Source of the DNA: Bacillota bacterium
Lineage (GTDB): Bacteria; Bacillota; Clostridia; Christensenellales; UBA1242
Direction: 5' to 3'
Length of the DNA stretch: 6,537 nucleotides
Assembly: GCA_009787915.1 (NCBI GenBank)
Contig: WQSK01000054.1
Location: 1 to 6,537, forward strand
Shown here: piece by piece, positions 1-6,432 of the stretch
Layout: the number at the start of each line of letters is the position of its first letter
Position numbering within the stretch: the first letter of the stretch is position 1
Position numbers and translations under genes: made by a program
Notes under the pieces: generated by a model
What the model was told of the DNA's origin: nothing
Seen by the model: only the letters and a program-made list of their open reading frames with translations
Databases searched by the model: none

Positions 1-2
1 TT

Positions 3-218
3 TCACAATTCTTCGTCGTCGAAGATTATTTCTTCACCATCACGACGTTTCTTTTTCATAGCACGTTTTGGGGTTTCATCATCTTCGTTGTCTTTTAGGC
101 GGACAAAGAATCTGAACTTTATCCATTCGCGCTTTATCGGAAAGAGAGCAAAGAATACGATTAAAGAAACAAGGAGGAGACTTGTGAAAACACAAAACAT
201 TATCGCCGCAAAAGACAT
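3..218 (-). CDS. putative small single-pass membrane protein with charged C-terminal tail
   Basis: I do not recognise this protein. Read from the ATG at 218 it has 71 residues. Residues 3-26 are almost entirely hydrophobic (FAAIMFCVFTSLLLV and onward), which suits one membrane helix. The next stretch is positively charged (IKREWIKFRFF), predicting a cytoplasmic C-terminus. The tail alternates acidic and basic clusters (DNEDDE, KKKRRD, FDDEEL). A later ATG at 200 would give 65 residues. The plus strand is pyrimidine-rich here, the reverse of the packaging genes, and reads as implausible serine- and phenylalanine-rich protein, so the minus reading looks better. Against it, neither start has a clear Shine-Dalgarno, only a weak GGTG about 12 bases before 218, and the first codons are antisense to the terminase start. 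Its upstream end overlaps the terminase by 35 bases (17 from the second ATG). The stop TGA is complete at 3-5. Confidence 0.45.
   Translation of the reverse strand: MSFAAIMFCVFTSLLLVSLIVFFALFPIKREWIKFRFFVRLKDNEDDETPKRAMKKKRRDGEEIIFDDEEL
171..177 (+). promoter_or_regulatory. Shine-Dalgarno setting the terminase GTG start
   Basis: AAGGAGG lies 6 bases before the GTG at 184. It is the only strong ribosome binding site near the beginning of the terminase frame. That frame is open to the left edge of the window, so this site decides the start. An upstream TTG at 88 has no such site. Confidence 0.85.
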
Positions 219-1587
219 AGAAAAAAAGGTACACCAAAAACAACAATTATTTTTTGACGACAAGGCACGGAACAGGTGGATTTTTGGCGGAAACCGAACG
301 GGCAAAACACACGCTGGGGCTGTGGAGGCTGTGCGCTGGCTTTTAGAGAAAAATTGCGAGGGCTGGGTTATTTCGGTTTCTACACGGGTTCAGCGTGACG
401 TTGCCCAAAGAAAAGTCTTGGCTTTATTAGATGAGGCAGAAGCAAAATACGACTGCGTTATGCATTCGGGGCGGGCGGATAATCCTGTGCGCGGGATTAT
501 TGACTTTTTGGTTATCAAAAAAGATAACGGTCATGAAAGTCGTTTGGGCTTTCGCAACGCAGAGCAAGGTCGCGAAAAGTTTCAGGGGACAAAGTTGGAC
601 TTTGTTTGGTTTGACGAAGAACCTGACGAAGAAATCTACGACGAGTGCATTATGCGAACTATGGGTGTCGAGGGTGCAGGCATATGGGGAACTATGACGC
701 CTTTACGCGGAAGAACATGGTTGTACGAAAGAATCTTTTTACAATCAGACAAAAGCGAAATCTCGGTACATCAATGGAGTTGGGAGGATAATCCTTTTAT
801 TTCCAAAGAAGAAATCGGGCGAATGGAAAAAAACTTTTCAACCGATATTTTGGAGAGCCGTAAATTTGGACGCTTTTCGGAAGGCAGTGGTTTGGTTTTT
901 TCGGAATTTGAGGATTCAAATATTGTTCGTCTTTCAAATTCGGTGGCGGAAGGCGGTTCGGATTTGGAAACCCCATGTTACCGTTTTGCAAGCGGATTTG
1001 TTTACACAGGGATTGCAATTGACCCAGGGTATACAAATCCGACGGCCGTGCTTTGGATTGGGATTGACGGAGATGAAAACATTTTTGTGATTGACGAATA
1101 CAAGCAAAGCAAAACAACGGTGGAGCAGATTGTAAAGGTGATTAATACCAAAAGTAAAAACCTCGGGATACCTGTCCGAAATGTGTTTATTGACTCGGCG
1201 GCCGCGGCAGATTCTTTTGGTTCCCTTGCATCTGTTGCGAACCAATTCAGGCTGCATGGTATTGACGTAAACACAAATGTCAACAAAAGTGTGCTTGAAG
1301 GAATCCACCGCATGAAGGCTCTGTTCAAGTCAGACAGCGGGAGTCGCAAACTTTTCATTTATGAAAACTGTGTTGAAATCATGCGTGAGATTCGCGGTTA
1401 TTGCTGGGGGGATTCGAACAAACCTGTAAAGCGAAACGACCATTGTATTGATGCTTTGCGTTACTTCGTAATGGCGGTGTCGCCAGGGGATTCGCACGAG
1501 GTTTCAGTTTCGGAAACAACCAAACCAAAACGGCAAACAAATTTTGAAAAATTTAAGAGGAGGATTATTAATGAAGCAAGGTACTGA
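184..1587 (+). CDS. terL: phage terminase large subunit (packaging ATPase and nuclease)
   Basis: This is the motor protein that cuts concatemeric phage DNA and pumps it through the portal into the procapsid. It has 467 residues from the GTG start, normal for the family. The N-terminal ATPase domain shows Walker A GGNRTGKT (residues 35-42), Walker B with the catalytic acid in VWFDEEP (D144, E145), and the coupling motif TMTP (170-173). The C-terminal RNase H-like nuclease shows its acidic residues in IDPGYTNP (D280), FIDSAAAADS (D337) and the final NDHCIDALRY (D419, D423). All hallmark residues are present, so it should be active. The GTG follows a perfect AAGGAGG. The frame is also open further upstream, but that sequence looks antisense to another gene. 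The gene overlaps the portal start by 17 bases. No small terminase subunit lies beside it. Confidence 0.96.
   Translation: MKTQNIIAAKDIEKKVHQKQQLFFDDKARNRWIFGGNRTGKTHAGAVEAVRWLLEKNCEGWVISVSTRVQRDVAQRKVLALLDEAEAKYDCVMHSGRADNPVRGIIDFLVIKKDNGHESRLGFRNAEQGREKFQGTKLDFVWFDEEPDEEIYDECIMRTMGVEGAGIWGTMTPLRGRTWLYERIFLQSDKSEISVHQWSWEDNPFISKEEIGRMEKNFSTDILESRKFGRFSEGSGLVFSEFEDSNIVRLSNSVAEGGSDLETPCYRFASGFVYTGIAIDPGYTNPTAVLWIGIDGDENIFVIDEYKQSKTTVEQIVKVINTKSKNLGIPVRNVFIDSAAAADSFGSLASVANQFRLHGIDVNTNVNKSVLEGIHRMKALFKSDSGSRKLFIYENCVEIMREIRGYCWGDSNKPVKRNDHCIDALRYFVMAVSPGDSHEVSVSETTKPKRQTNFEKFKRRIINEARY
1558..1563 (+). promoter_or_regulatory. Shine-Dalgarno setting the portal start inside the terminase gene
   Basis: AGGAGG lies 7 bases before the ATG at 1571 and inside the last codons of the terminase. 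It favours this ATG over the in-frame ATG at 1544, which has no such site. Translation of the portal is probably coupled to that of the terminase. Confidence 0.85.
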
Positions 1588-2932
1588 TAACAGTTCAATT
1601 GTAAAAGAAGTCACGGATGATTTTTTGTACAGAAAAGATGCACGTAGGTTTTTGGAATTGCAATGGCAATTGAATATTGACTTTTTGAACGGGAGGCAAA
1701 ACAACCACATTACAAACACGGAAAGTGTGGCAAATTTGGGGCGACGTTTTTGGTGGCAGGAAAATCAAGTCTTTAACCACATCAGCCCATTGATTGAGAG
1801 CAGGTTGGTACGCCTAGCAGAATCCGAAACGCGCGTTGTTGTTGTGCCTACATCATCGGATGAAAAGGACCGTGAAAAAGCAGAAAAATGCGAAAAGATT
1901 TTGCGCGCAACATTTAAACGTTTGGATATGCAATCTTTGGCTGACCAAGCAAATATGTGGGCAGAGATTACGGGTACGGCTTTTTACAAAGTTGTTTGGA
2001 CCGCAGACGGCGGCAAGGTAATTGGAAACATTGACGGCAAAGACATAAAAGAAGGTGATGTACAAATTATTGTTGCCAGCCCGTTCGAGGTTTATATTGA
2101 CAACCTTGCAAGGCGCGAGATGAACAACAATACAAGTATAATTCATGCTAAAGCAATGCCAGTTGATTTGATTCAAAGGACTTGGGGTGTAACCGTAGCA
2201 GGTCGAGATGTTGAGAGCGCGAACCAAGGTGTTATGAAGAACGCCGAACTTGTTATTGAAAGATACAAAAACGGGGAACTCTTGATTGTTGCGGGGGAGA
2301 AACTTTTGTACCACGGGGTTTATGACGTGCTACCGTTTGTTAGACAAACCGCAGAATCTGTGCCTGGGAACTTTTATGGAACTTCTGTTATTGAACGTGT
2401 GATACCTGTTCAGAGGGCGTACAACTCTGTCAAAAACAGAAAGGCGGAATTTTTGAAACGTCTTGCTTGTGGTGTGCTTGCAATTGAAGATGGTTCCGTC
2501 GATGTCGAGGCTTTGGAAAATGATGGGTTGGCTCCTGGGACAATTTTGACGTTTAGGGCAGGAACGCGGGCACCAAGTTTTCTTGACAGCACAACCGTGC
2601 CGACATCTTTGGAGGCCGAGGAAGAAAGGTTGCTCTCGGAATTTTGTTCTATTACGGGTGGCAGCGATTTGGTTCGAGGCGCACGTATGAATATAAGCGG
2701 TGTTGCCCTAAACATTTTGGTTGAACAAGACCGTTTGCGAATTCGTCGCAGTATTAGGTCTTTGCAAAACGCGCACGTGAAAGTTGCGACCAAAGTTTTG
2801 AACCTTTTTAAGAAGCACGCAAAAAACGAGAGATTAGAAAAATTGTCAAACGGAAAAAATGTAGAAATTTTTACTTTTTCAAGTGACGACATTTCAAGCG
2901 ACCAAGTAGAAATTGAGGTAACAAATGAGTGA
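1571..2932 (+). CDS. phage portal protein
   Basis: The portal forms a ring at one capsid vertex, nucleates head assembly and is the channel through which the terminase drives DNA. The protein has 453 residues. Features seen in portals: a WAEITGTAFYKVVW segment (130-143) followed by SPFEVYIDN (170-178), a long helix around VIPVQRAYNSVKNRKAEF (from 277) in the position of the channel-proximal helix, a loop with TGGSDLVRGARMN (362-374), then SGVALNILVEQDRLRIRRSI (from 376), the usual SG-x-AL segment leading into a helix rich in charged residues. Position between terminase and scaffold/capsid supports the call. It is much shorter than the P22 portal (725 residues), and I see no large C-terminal barrel. 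It overlaps the terminase by 17 bases and the next gene by 8. Identification rests on motifs and position, not a search. Confidence 0.92.
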   Translation: MKQGTDNSSIVKEVTDDFLYRKDARRFLELQWQLNIDFLNGRQNNHITNTESVANLGRRFWWQENQVFNHISPLIESRLVRLAESETRVVVVPTSSDEKDREKAEKCEKILRATFKRLDMQSLADQANMWAEITGTAFYKVVWTADGGKVIGNIDGKDIKEGDVQIIVASPFEVYIDNLARREMNNNTSIIHAKAMPVDLIQRTWGVTVAGRDVESANQGVMKNAELVIERYKNGELLIVAGEKLLYHGVYDVLPFVRQTAESVPGNFYGTSVIERVIPVQRAYNSVKNRKAEFLKRLACGVLAIEDGSVDVEALENDGLAPGTILTFRAGTRAPSFLDSTTVPTSLEAEEERLLSEFCSITGGSDLVRGARMNISGVALNILVEQDRLRIRRSIRSLQNAHVKVATKVLNLFKKHAKNERLEKLSNGKNVEIFTFSSDDISSDQVEIEVTNE

Positions 2933-3392
2933 AGATATTTTAGACGAACTTTTGGAGCAACCCGCAGAAGTGCCGCAAGCCCCAGTTGTTGACGAGAGTC
3001 AAGACTGTGCCAGCGACAACACGGATGCGGATTCCAAAGAAAATATTCTTGGCCGATTTAAAAATGTGGACGAACTTGCCAAGGCGTACGATAACTTGGT
3101 CAAAGAGTTTACAAGAAAAAGCCAAGAACTTTCGCTTTTGAAGGATTCAAAAAATTCAGAGGTGAGAGCAGAGTCCAAGGCAGGTGACGGCGATACGCCA
3201 CAACCACCGTCGCCTAGCCGAGAAGATATAATCAAAGAATATTTGACATCTTTTCAAACTCAGCCAGCCGCCCCGACTGTGATTATGGGGGTGGATGATT
3301 TTGCGCTTGGGAAAAAACCTGAGGCGAAATCACTCCGCGAAGTTACAAAAATCGCGGAGGAGTACTTTCGTACTAAAATTTTACCAAATTAG
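2925..3392 (+). CDS. putative head scaffolding protein
   Basis: The 155-residue protein sits exactly between portal and major capsid, the usual place for a scaffold, which guides capsid assembly and is then lost from the head. The first 40 residues are acidic and low in complexity (ILDELLEQPAEVPQAP, many D and E). A predicted helix follows, with RFKNVDELAKAYDNLVKEFT (44-63) and RKSQELSLLK, a pattern I associate with scaffold-like proteins of Bacillota phages. A proline/serine-rich linker (about 85-100) leads to a helical C-terminus with EVTKIAEEYFRTKILPN, which could be the capsid-binding end. The ATG at 2925 has GAGG six bases upstream and overlaps the portal stop by 8 bases. There is no serine protease signature, so if prohead maturation is proteolytic the enzyme lies elsewhere. 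Function is inferred from position and composition. Confidence 0.75.
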   Translation: MSEDILDELLEQPAEVPQAPVVDESQDCASDNTDADSKENILGRFKNVDELAKAYDNLVKEFTRKSQELSLLKDSKNSEVRAESKAGDGDTPQPPSPSREDIIKEYLTSFQTQPAAPTVIMGVDDFALGKKPEAKSLREVTKIAEEYFRTKILPN

Positions 3393-3394
3393 AA

Positions 3395-3400
3395 AAGGAG
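3395..3400 (+). promoter_or_regulatory. Shine-Dalgarno of the major capsid gene
   Basis: AAGGAG lies 10 bases before the ATG at 3411, in one of the only two short gaps between plus-strand genes (18 bases). No terminator or promoter fits in the gap, so the capsid gene appears to share its transcript with the upstream genes. Confidence 0.8.
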
Positions 3401-3410
3401 ATTTAAAATT

Positions 3411-4610
3411 ATGGTAACAATTCAAAACGCAGATAATGCATTGAAAACCGTCTTTTTGGAAAGTGTCGTTAATGACATTAACCAAAAAACAAACCCGTTC
3501 CTAACTATGGTCGGGAAAAACAAAAGGGCCGTAACAGGCCGTGAAGCACGCGCGAATATTCGCTTTAATAACGAGGGCAGTGTTGCTGCAGGTACAGAGG
3601 GCGGTGTGCTGCCTATAAACCGAAATGCTCGCACAGCCGAAATTAACACACCTGTGAAAAACATCTTTGGTACCTTCCAAATTTCTGACAAGGCTTTGCG
3701 TTCGGCATCAAACGATTCTGGGGCTTTTGCTTCTTTGATTGCACAAGAAATGGGAAACCTTATTGGAACAGCACAAAACAGTCTTAACACAATGCTCTAT
3801 GGTAATGGTCGCAGATTGTTGGCTTGGGCAGATAGTGTTACCGCAACACAAATTACGGTGCCTATGCGCTTTAACCGTGCAATGGCTGTTGGTGAGGTTG
3901 TGCGACTGTTTACCGCAAACAATGTGGACCTTGGTGCTGCAACAATTACTGCGGTCAATTTAATGGGGCTTGTGTTTACTTATACAGGTGCTGTGAATCT
4001 TACAAACCAAGACCGTATCTATATCTTTCGAGAAAATGAACTTGAGGCCGATACAGAACTTAACGGTGTAGATTCAATTTTCAGGCAAGACAGGATTTAC
4101 AATATTCCTGCTGCACAGTTTACCGCGATACTTCCGCACATTATGACAAGTCCAAGTGCCGCCGCCGACCCATTAGGGATTCTTGATGAAAGTGCTCTGA
4201 TTCGATTCTTTGAGCGATATGAAGAACATTGCCAAGGTATGCCAGCCGATATTTTGCTTACACATCCTATTGTTAGAAAAGCGGTTTTTGAAAACCTCCG
4301 TGACAAGCGAAGCAACATTGACACGGCGGAACTCGCAGGTGGTTTCCGTGGATTTTCTTTTAACGGTATTCCTGTGCACAGTGATGTGCGTTGCCGTGCG
4401 GGTACGCTTTACGCGATTAACTCTGACAGTTGGGCGATGCACGAACTTTGCGACTGGACATGGATTTCGGGTGAGGACGGAGGTATCCTTAAACAAATCG
4501 ATGGGCACGCAGGGTTTAATGCAACACTTGTTAAGTATGCCGACCTTATTTGTGAAAAACCATTCCTTCAAGGTAAAGCGACGAACTTCTCGGCAAGACG
4601 TGCGGTTTAA
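3411..4610 (+). CDS. major capsid protein (HK97-fold-like)
   Basis: This protein would form the icosahedral shell. It has 399 residues. The N-terminal part (LESVVNDINQKTNPFLTMVG, from 16) resembles the N-arm and start of HK97-type capsid proteins that are not made as a long delta-domain precursor. It is followed by an extended basic/glycine segment (37-67, KNKRAVTGREARANIRF then EGSVAAGTEGG) in the E-loop position, a helix-rich region (92-130, ISDKALRSASN to NSLNTMLYGNG), and a beta-rich insertion (about 145-210, ITVPMRFNRAMAVGEVVRLF and onward). The C-terminal part has GFRGFSFNGIPVHSDVR (from 311) and GTLYAINSDSW, typical of the late A/P-domain strands. Position after the scaffold-like gene and the usual capsid length support the call. 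No separate decoration protein is evident. Whether it forms cross-links cannot be judged. Confidence 0.9.
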   Translation: MVTIQNADNALKTVFLESVVNDINQKTNPFLTMVGKNKRAVTGREARANIRFNNEGSVAAGTEGGVLPINRNARTAEINTPVKNIFGTFQISDKALRSASNDSGAFASLIAQEMGNLIGTAQNSLNTMLYGNGRRLLAWADSVTATQITVPMRFNRAMAVGEVVRLFTANNVDLGAATITAVNLMGLVFTYTGAVNLTNQDRIYIFRENELEADTELNGVDSIFRQDRIYNIPAAQFTAILPHIMTSPSAAADPLGILDESALIRFFERYEEHCQGMPADILLTHPIVRKAVFENLRDKRSNIDTAELAGGFRGFSFNGIPVHSDVRCRAGTLYAINSDSWAMHELCDWTWISGEDGGILKQIDGHAGFNATLVKYADLICEKPFLQGKATNFSARRAV

Positions 4611-4622
4611 GGAAGCGGTATA

Positions 4623-4982
4623 ATGTATAAAAAAGTTGACCGTGACCTGTTCGGGATTTCAGAGCGTCTTAAACGCATTAACCCAAAGTACACCGTTTTT
4701 CGGAACCAACTTCAAGAACGATTCGAGGTGCACACGGACGGATTGGATTTTGTTGTTCCTAATAATGTACTTGATTCAAGGGTGATTGATTATGCACTTA
4801 AGACACGCAAAGAAAATGAACATGACATAGAGCAAGAAGTTGAACAGCACAATAAACAAGTTTTCGAGGAAACAAAAAAACAAAACAAGGTGCGGGAAAA
4901 ACGACTTGCGGACATGTTGACGTTTGCATCTCGGGCAGGTCGCACGGTTGGCTTTTCAAAACAAATCAAGGAGGAATTTTAA
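4623..4982 (+). CDS. conserved small phage head-region protein, function unknown
   Basis: The 119-residue protein lies between capsid and adaptor genes. Residues 10-60 (FGISERLKRINPKYTVFRNQ, then ERFEVHTDGLDFVVPNNVLD and RVIDYALKTR) follow a pattern I recall from small proteins beside head genes of Bacillota phages: a short helix, a two-strand hairpin with FEVH, a FVVP strand, and LD-x-R then a KTR motif. Residues 62-98 are highly charged and probably helical or coiled coil (QEVEQHNKQVFEETKKQ). The C-terminus is short and basic (ASRAGRTVGFSKQIKEEF). The start ATG has AAGGA nine bases upstream, overlapping the capsid stop. Its last codons carry the ribosome binding site of the next gene. It could be a minor head or assembly protein. 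I would not name a biochemical role. Confidence 0.8.
   Translation: MYKKVDRDLFGISERLKRINPKYTVFRNQLQERFEVHTDGLDFVVPNNVLDSRVIDYALKTRKENEHDIEQEVEQHNKQVFEETKKQNKVREKRLADMLTFASRAGRTVGFSKQIKEEF
4968..4974 (+). promoter_or_regulatory. Shine-Dalgarno setting the adaptor start
   Basis: AAGGAGG in the last codons of the preceding gene, 9 bases before ATG 4984. It selects this start over the in-frame ATG at 4924, which would add 20 residues overlapping the previous gene and lacks a good site. Confidence 0.82.
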
Positions 4983-4983
4983 A

Positions 4984-5496
4984 ATGAGGCTTAGGAAACT
5001 TTTACAAACGGCGTGCAGATTGTTGGGTGTCGAGGTTCGTGCTTCGTCACACAACATGGTGATTTTACAGCGGTGTGTGAATCTTGTTTTGTCTGATATC
5101 GCAACCCGATATATTGATTTTCGTGCAAAGCAAACTTTCGATGTAACAAACCGAAAAATCGAATTCACGAGTTTCGATAAAAACGTTTTTCGTATCCGCT
5201 CCGTGATGATTGGTGGAAGGGCAATAGATTATGATTTGTACTTTGACTTTTTGGTTGTTCCAAACGGTCCAATCACGGTCGAGTATTCATATATCCCAGC
5301 CTTTGTTTCACGCATGAGTAATATCTCGGAAGTCGCGCCAGGTATCACAGAGTCTGTGCTTTTGTACGGGATGTTGGCGGAGTATTCGGCGGTGGCAGGC
5401 TTGCAATCGGATTTTAGGATTTTTACAAAAAAGTACGAATCCGCATTATTTGACCTGACAAAGTCTGGCCGTTTACGTGTGGTGGCTTCGCGATGA
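4984..5496 (+). CDS. head-tail adaptor (connector) protein, gp4/gp6-like
   Basis: Adaptors bind under the portal ring after packaging and extend the exit channel toward the tail. This 170-residue protein has the expected plan. Two N-terminal helices (about 2-15 and 23-45, ILQRCVNLVLSDIATRYI) are followed by a beta-rich middle (50-110, FDVTNRKIEFTSFDKNVFRI, then PITVEYSYIPA, with the YSYIP turn typical of the group). The C-terminal helices include ESVLLYGMLAEYSAVAGL (123-140) and TKKYESALFDLTK, matching the usual YG-x-x-AEY pattern with a KYESAL helix. Length and position after capsid and a small head gene agree. It starts two bases after the previous stop and ends in an ATGA overlap with the next gene, so translation is probably coupled. 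The family call is from pattern and context. A different connector subclass is possible. Confidence 0.8.
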   Translation: MRLRKLLQTACRLLGVEVRASSHNMVILQRCVNLVLSDIATRYIDFRAKQTFDVTNRKIEFTSFDKNVFRIRSVMIGGRAIDYDLYFDFLVVPNGPITVEYSYIPAFVSRMSNISEVAPGITESVLLYGMLAEYSAVAGLQSDFRIFTKKYESALFDLTKSGRLRVVASR

Positions 5497-5837
5497 TGAT
5501 TAATGTAAACAATTATTTGTTCAGCGTAGCAGGCGATAACGAAACAATTAACGTGACTTGCCCGAATGGAAAAGAATATTCTTTTCGTTCCTCAAACGAT
5601 GGGTGCGGAAAAATTATTGCTATTCAACAATATGGCAAGCGGCTGCTTATCATCCGTGATTATTGTATTGAAACTTTTCAAGCAACATTGGAGCCATCTA
5701 GGTTTAGGCTTGAAACACGTTTAAAGTCTATGCGCCGTCTTATTCACCCGAGGCAAGCCGAATATCTTATGAGGAGGAAAAAAAACGATGACGTTACAAA
5801 GATTCTTGAACGTAGAACAAACAAGGCAGGTAAATGA
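5493..5837 (+). CDS. short unknown protein in the connector region, possibly a reduced tail-completion protein
   Basis: I do not recognise this 114-residue protein with confidence. It starts in an ATGA overlap with the adaptor gene (tandem ATGs at 5493 and 5496), so it is probably translated by re-initiation. Residues 26-72 (GKEYSFRSSNDG, GKIIAIQQYGKRLLIIRDYC, TFQATLEPSRFRL) look like two or three beta strands. They resemble one blade of the much longer tail stabilisation (P22 gp10-like or propeller-type) proteins that commonly follow the adaptor. After that the protein is strongly basic and helical (RLKSMRRLIHPRQAEYLMRRKK), not further blades. The last 17 codons overlap the next gene in another frame. 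There is an A8 run at 5778-5785. It may be a true small stopper-like protein, or the remnant of a deletion in a longer gene. That it is a gene is likely; its function is a guess. Confidence 0.65.
   Translation: MMINVNNYLFSVAGDNETINVTCPNGKEYSFRSSNDGCGKIIAIQQYGKRLLIIRDYCIETFQATLEPSRFRLETRLKSMRRLIHPRQAEYLMRRKKNDDVTKILERRTNKAGK
5771..5777 (+). promoter_or_regulatory. Shine-Dalgarno of the coiled-coil gene, inside the preceding gene
   Basis: GAGGAGG lies 10 bases before ATG 5788. The spacer is an A8 run plus CG. The site is within the preceding gene, 50 bases plus the spacer before its stop, so the two frames are translated over the same stretch. Confidence 0.8.
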
Positions 5838-6432
5838 AATCTACTTTACAACAGTTCGCAAGTTCCGCACTCAGGCGACGAACTCGGTTTTGCCACTTAA
5901 GGTTCCGCAAATCACACCTGAGCAAGCACGGGAATTGGCAACCGCAGAATTGGACGAGCAACGTGCACGGATAGAAAACCAATATACCGAACGTGTTGCA
6001 CAGATAAACACAAATGCTACGAGTCGTGGCATGCAACTCTCGACCATGGTGTTGGACCAACTTGACCGTGCGAATGCTAGGCGTGAGGAATCACTTGCGC
6101 GTTTGGAAAAACAATTGGACAGAGCCACTATGCGAATCTTGAACGACAACCGACGTATGGTGTTGTCGGCTCAGCGCGAGCACGCAATTTCTTCTTCGCG
6201 GGCGATTCGGGATTTTGTTTCTCTTAATCGTATGAGGCAAACAATACCTTTTAGTGTTCAAGAAACAATTGAACAGGAACTCTATGACGCGTACTTTTCG
6301 TGGCTTAACCAGTTTCACCCAGCGCAGGCTTATGAGTTCATCACTAATAACGCTGTGTTTTCAATAAACATGGGTCATGCGAACCGAAACCGTTTGCGCG
6401 CCGAACTTGACCAAAGGAGGCACCTTATATGA
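5788..6432 (+). CDS. coiled-coil phage protein, function unknown
   Basis: The 214-residue protein is predicted to be mostly helical. A 40-residue N-terminal part (FLNVEQTRQVNEIYFTTVRK) leads to two long charged helices, about 43-75 (TPEQARELATAELDEQRARI, then ENQYTERVAQI) and 82-130 (MVLDQLDRANARREESLARL, then EKQLDRATMRIL), with regular hydrophobic spacing as in a coiled coil or helical hairpin. The C-terminal part (150-195) has aromatic residues (ELYDAYFSWLNQFHPAQAYEF) and could be a globular cap. There is no signal peptide or membrane helix. It overlaps the upstream gene by 50 bases in another frame and the holin-like gene by ATGA. Location after connector genes suggests a virion or assembly protein, such as a tail-needle-like or internal protein, but nothing in the sequence proves this. 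Confidence 0.8.
   Translation: MTLQRFLNVEQTRQVNEIYFTTVRKFRTQATNSVLPLKVPQITPEQARELATAELDEQRARIENQYTERVAQINTNATSRGMQLSTMVLDQLDRANARREESLARLEKQLDRATMRILNDNRRMVLSAQREHAISSSRAIRDFVSLNRMRQTIPFSVQETIEQELYDAYFSWLNQFHPAQAYEFITNNAVFSINMGHANRNRLRAELDQRRHLI
6413..6420 (+). promoter_or_regulatory. Shine-Dalgarno of the holin-like gene
   Basis: AAAGGAGG lies 8 bases before ATG 6429, in the last codons of the coiled-coil gene. It confirms the ATGA start at 6429-6432. It is among the strongest sites in the window, so the membrane protein is probably made well from this transcript. Confidence 0.85.

Noticed and set aside
86..125. Possible promoter (TTGTCT with a weak downstream box) for the packaging genes
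   Set aside because: No convincing -10 box stands at normal spacing, so it is not reported as a promoter.
1198..1205. Eight-base GC palindrome GCGGCCGC in the terminase gene
   Set aside because: It falls in the codons of the alanine-rich segment after nuclease residue D337 and is explained by coding. There is no flanking structure suggesting a cos or pac site.
934..1358. Two minus-strand open frames opposite the terminase nuclease domain
   Set aside because: The plus frame carries all nuclease acidic residues, and the minus products show no domain.
1853..2314. Minus-strand open frame of 153 codons
   Set aside because: It lies wholly inside the portal gene on the opposite strand. Its product is rich in cysteine, phenylalanine and asparagine, as expected for an antisense reading, and it has no ribosome binding site that I can see.
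2410..2892. Minus-strand open frame of 160 codons
   Set aside because: It is antisense to the portal C-terminal half. The serine- and phenylalanine-rich product is the mirror of glutamate- and lysine-rich portal codons, with no recognisable domain.
4210..4623. Plus-strand open frame of 137 codons
   Set aside because: It is an out-of-frame reading within the major capsid gene. The capsid frame has the family pattern and its own ribosome binding site; this one has neither.
5778..5786. Programmed minus-one frameshift at A AAA AAC
   Set aside because: A minus-one shift meets TGA at 5789-5791 after a single codon, so it gives no extended product. Only plus-one or transcriptional slippage is kept as a finding.
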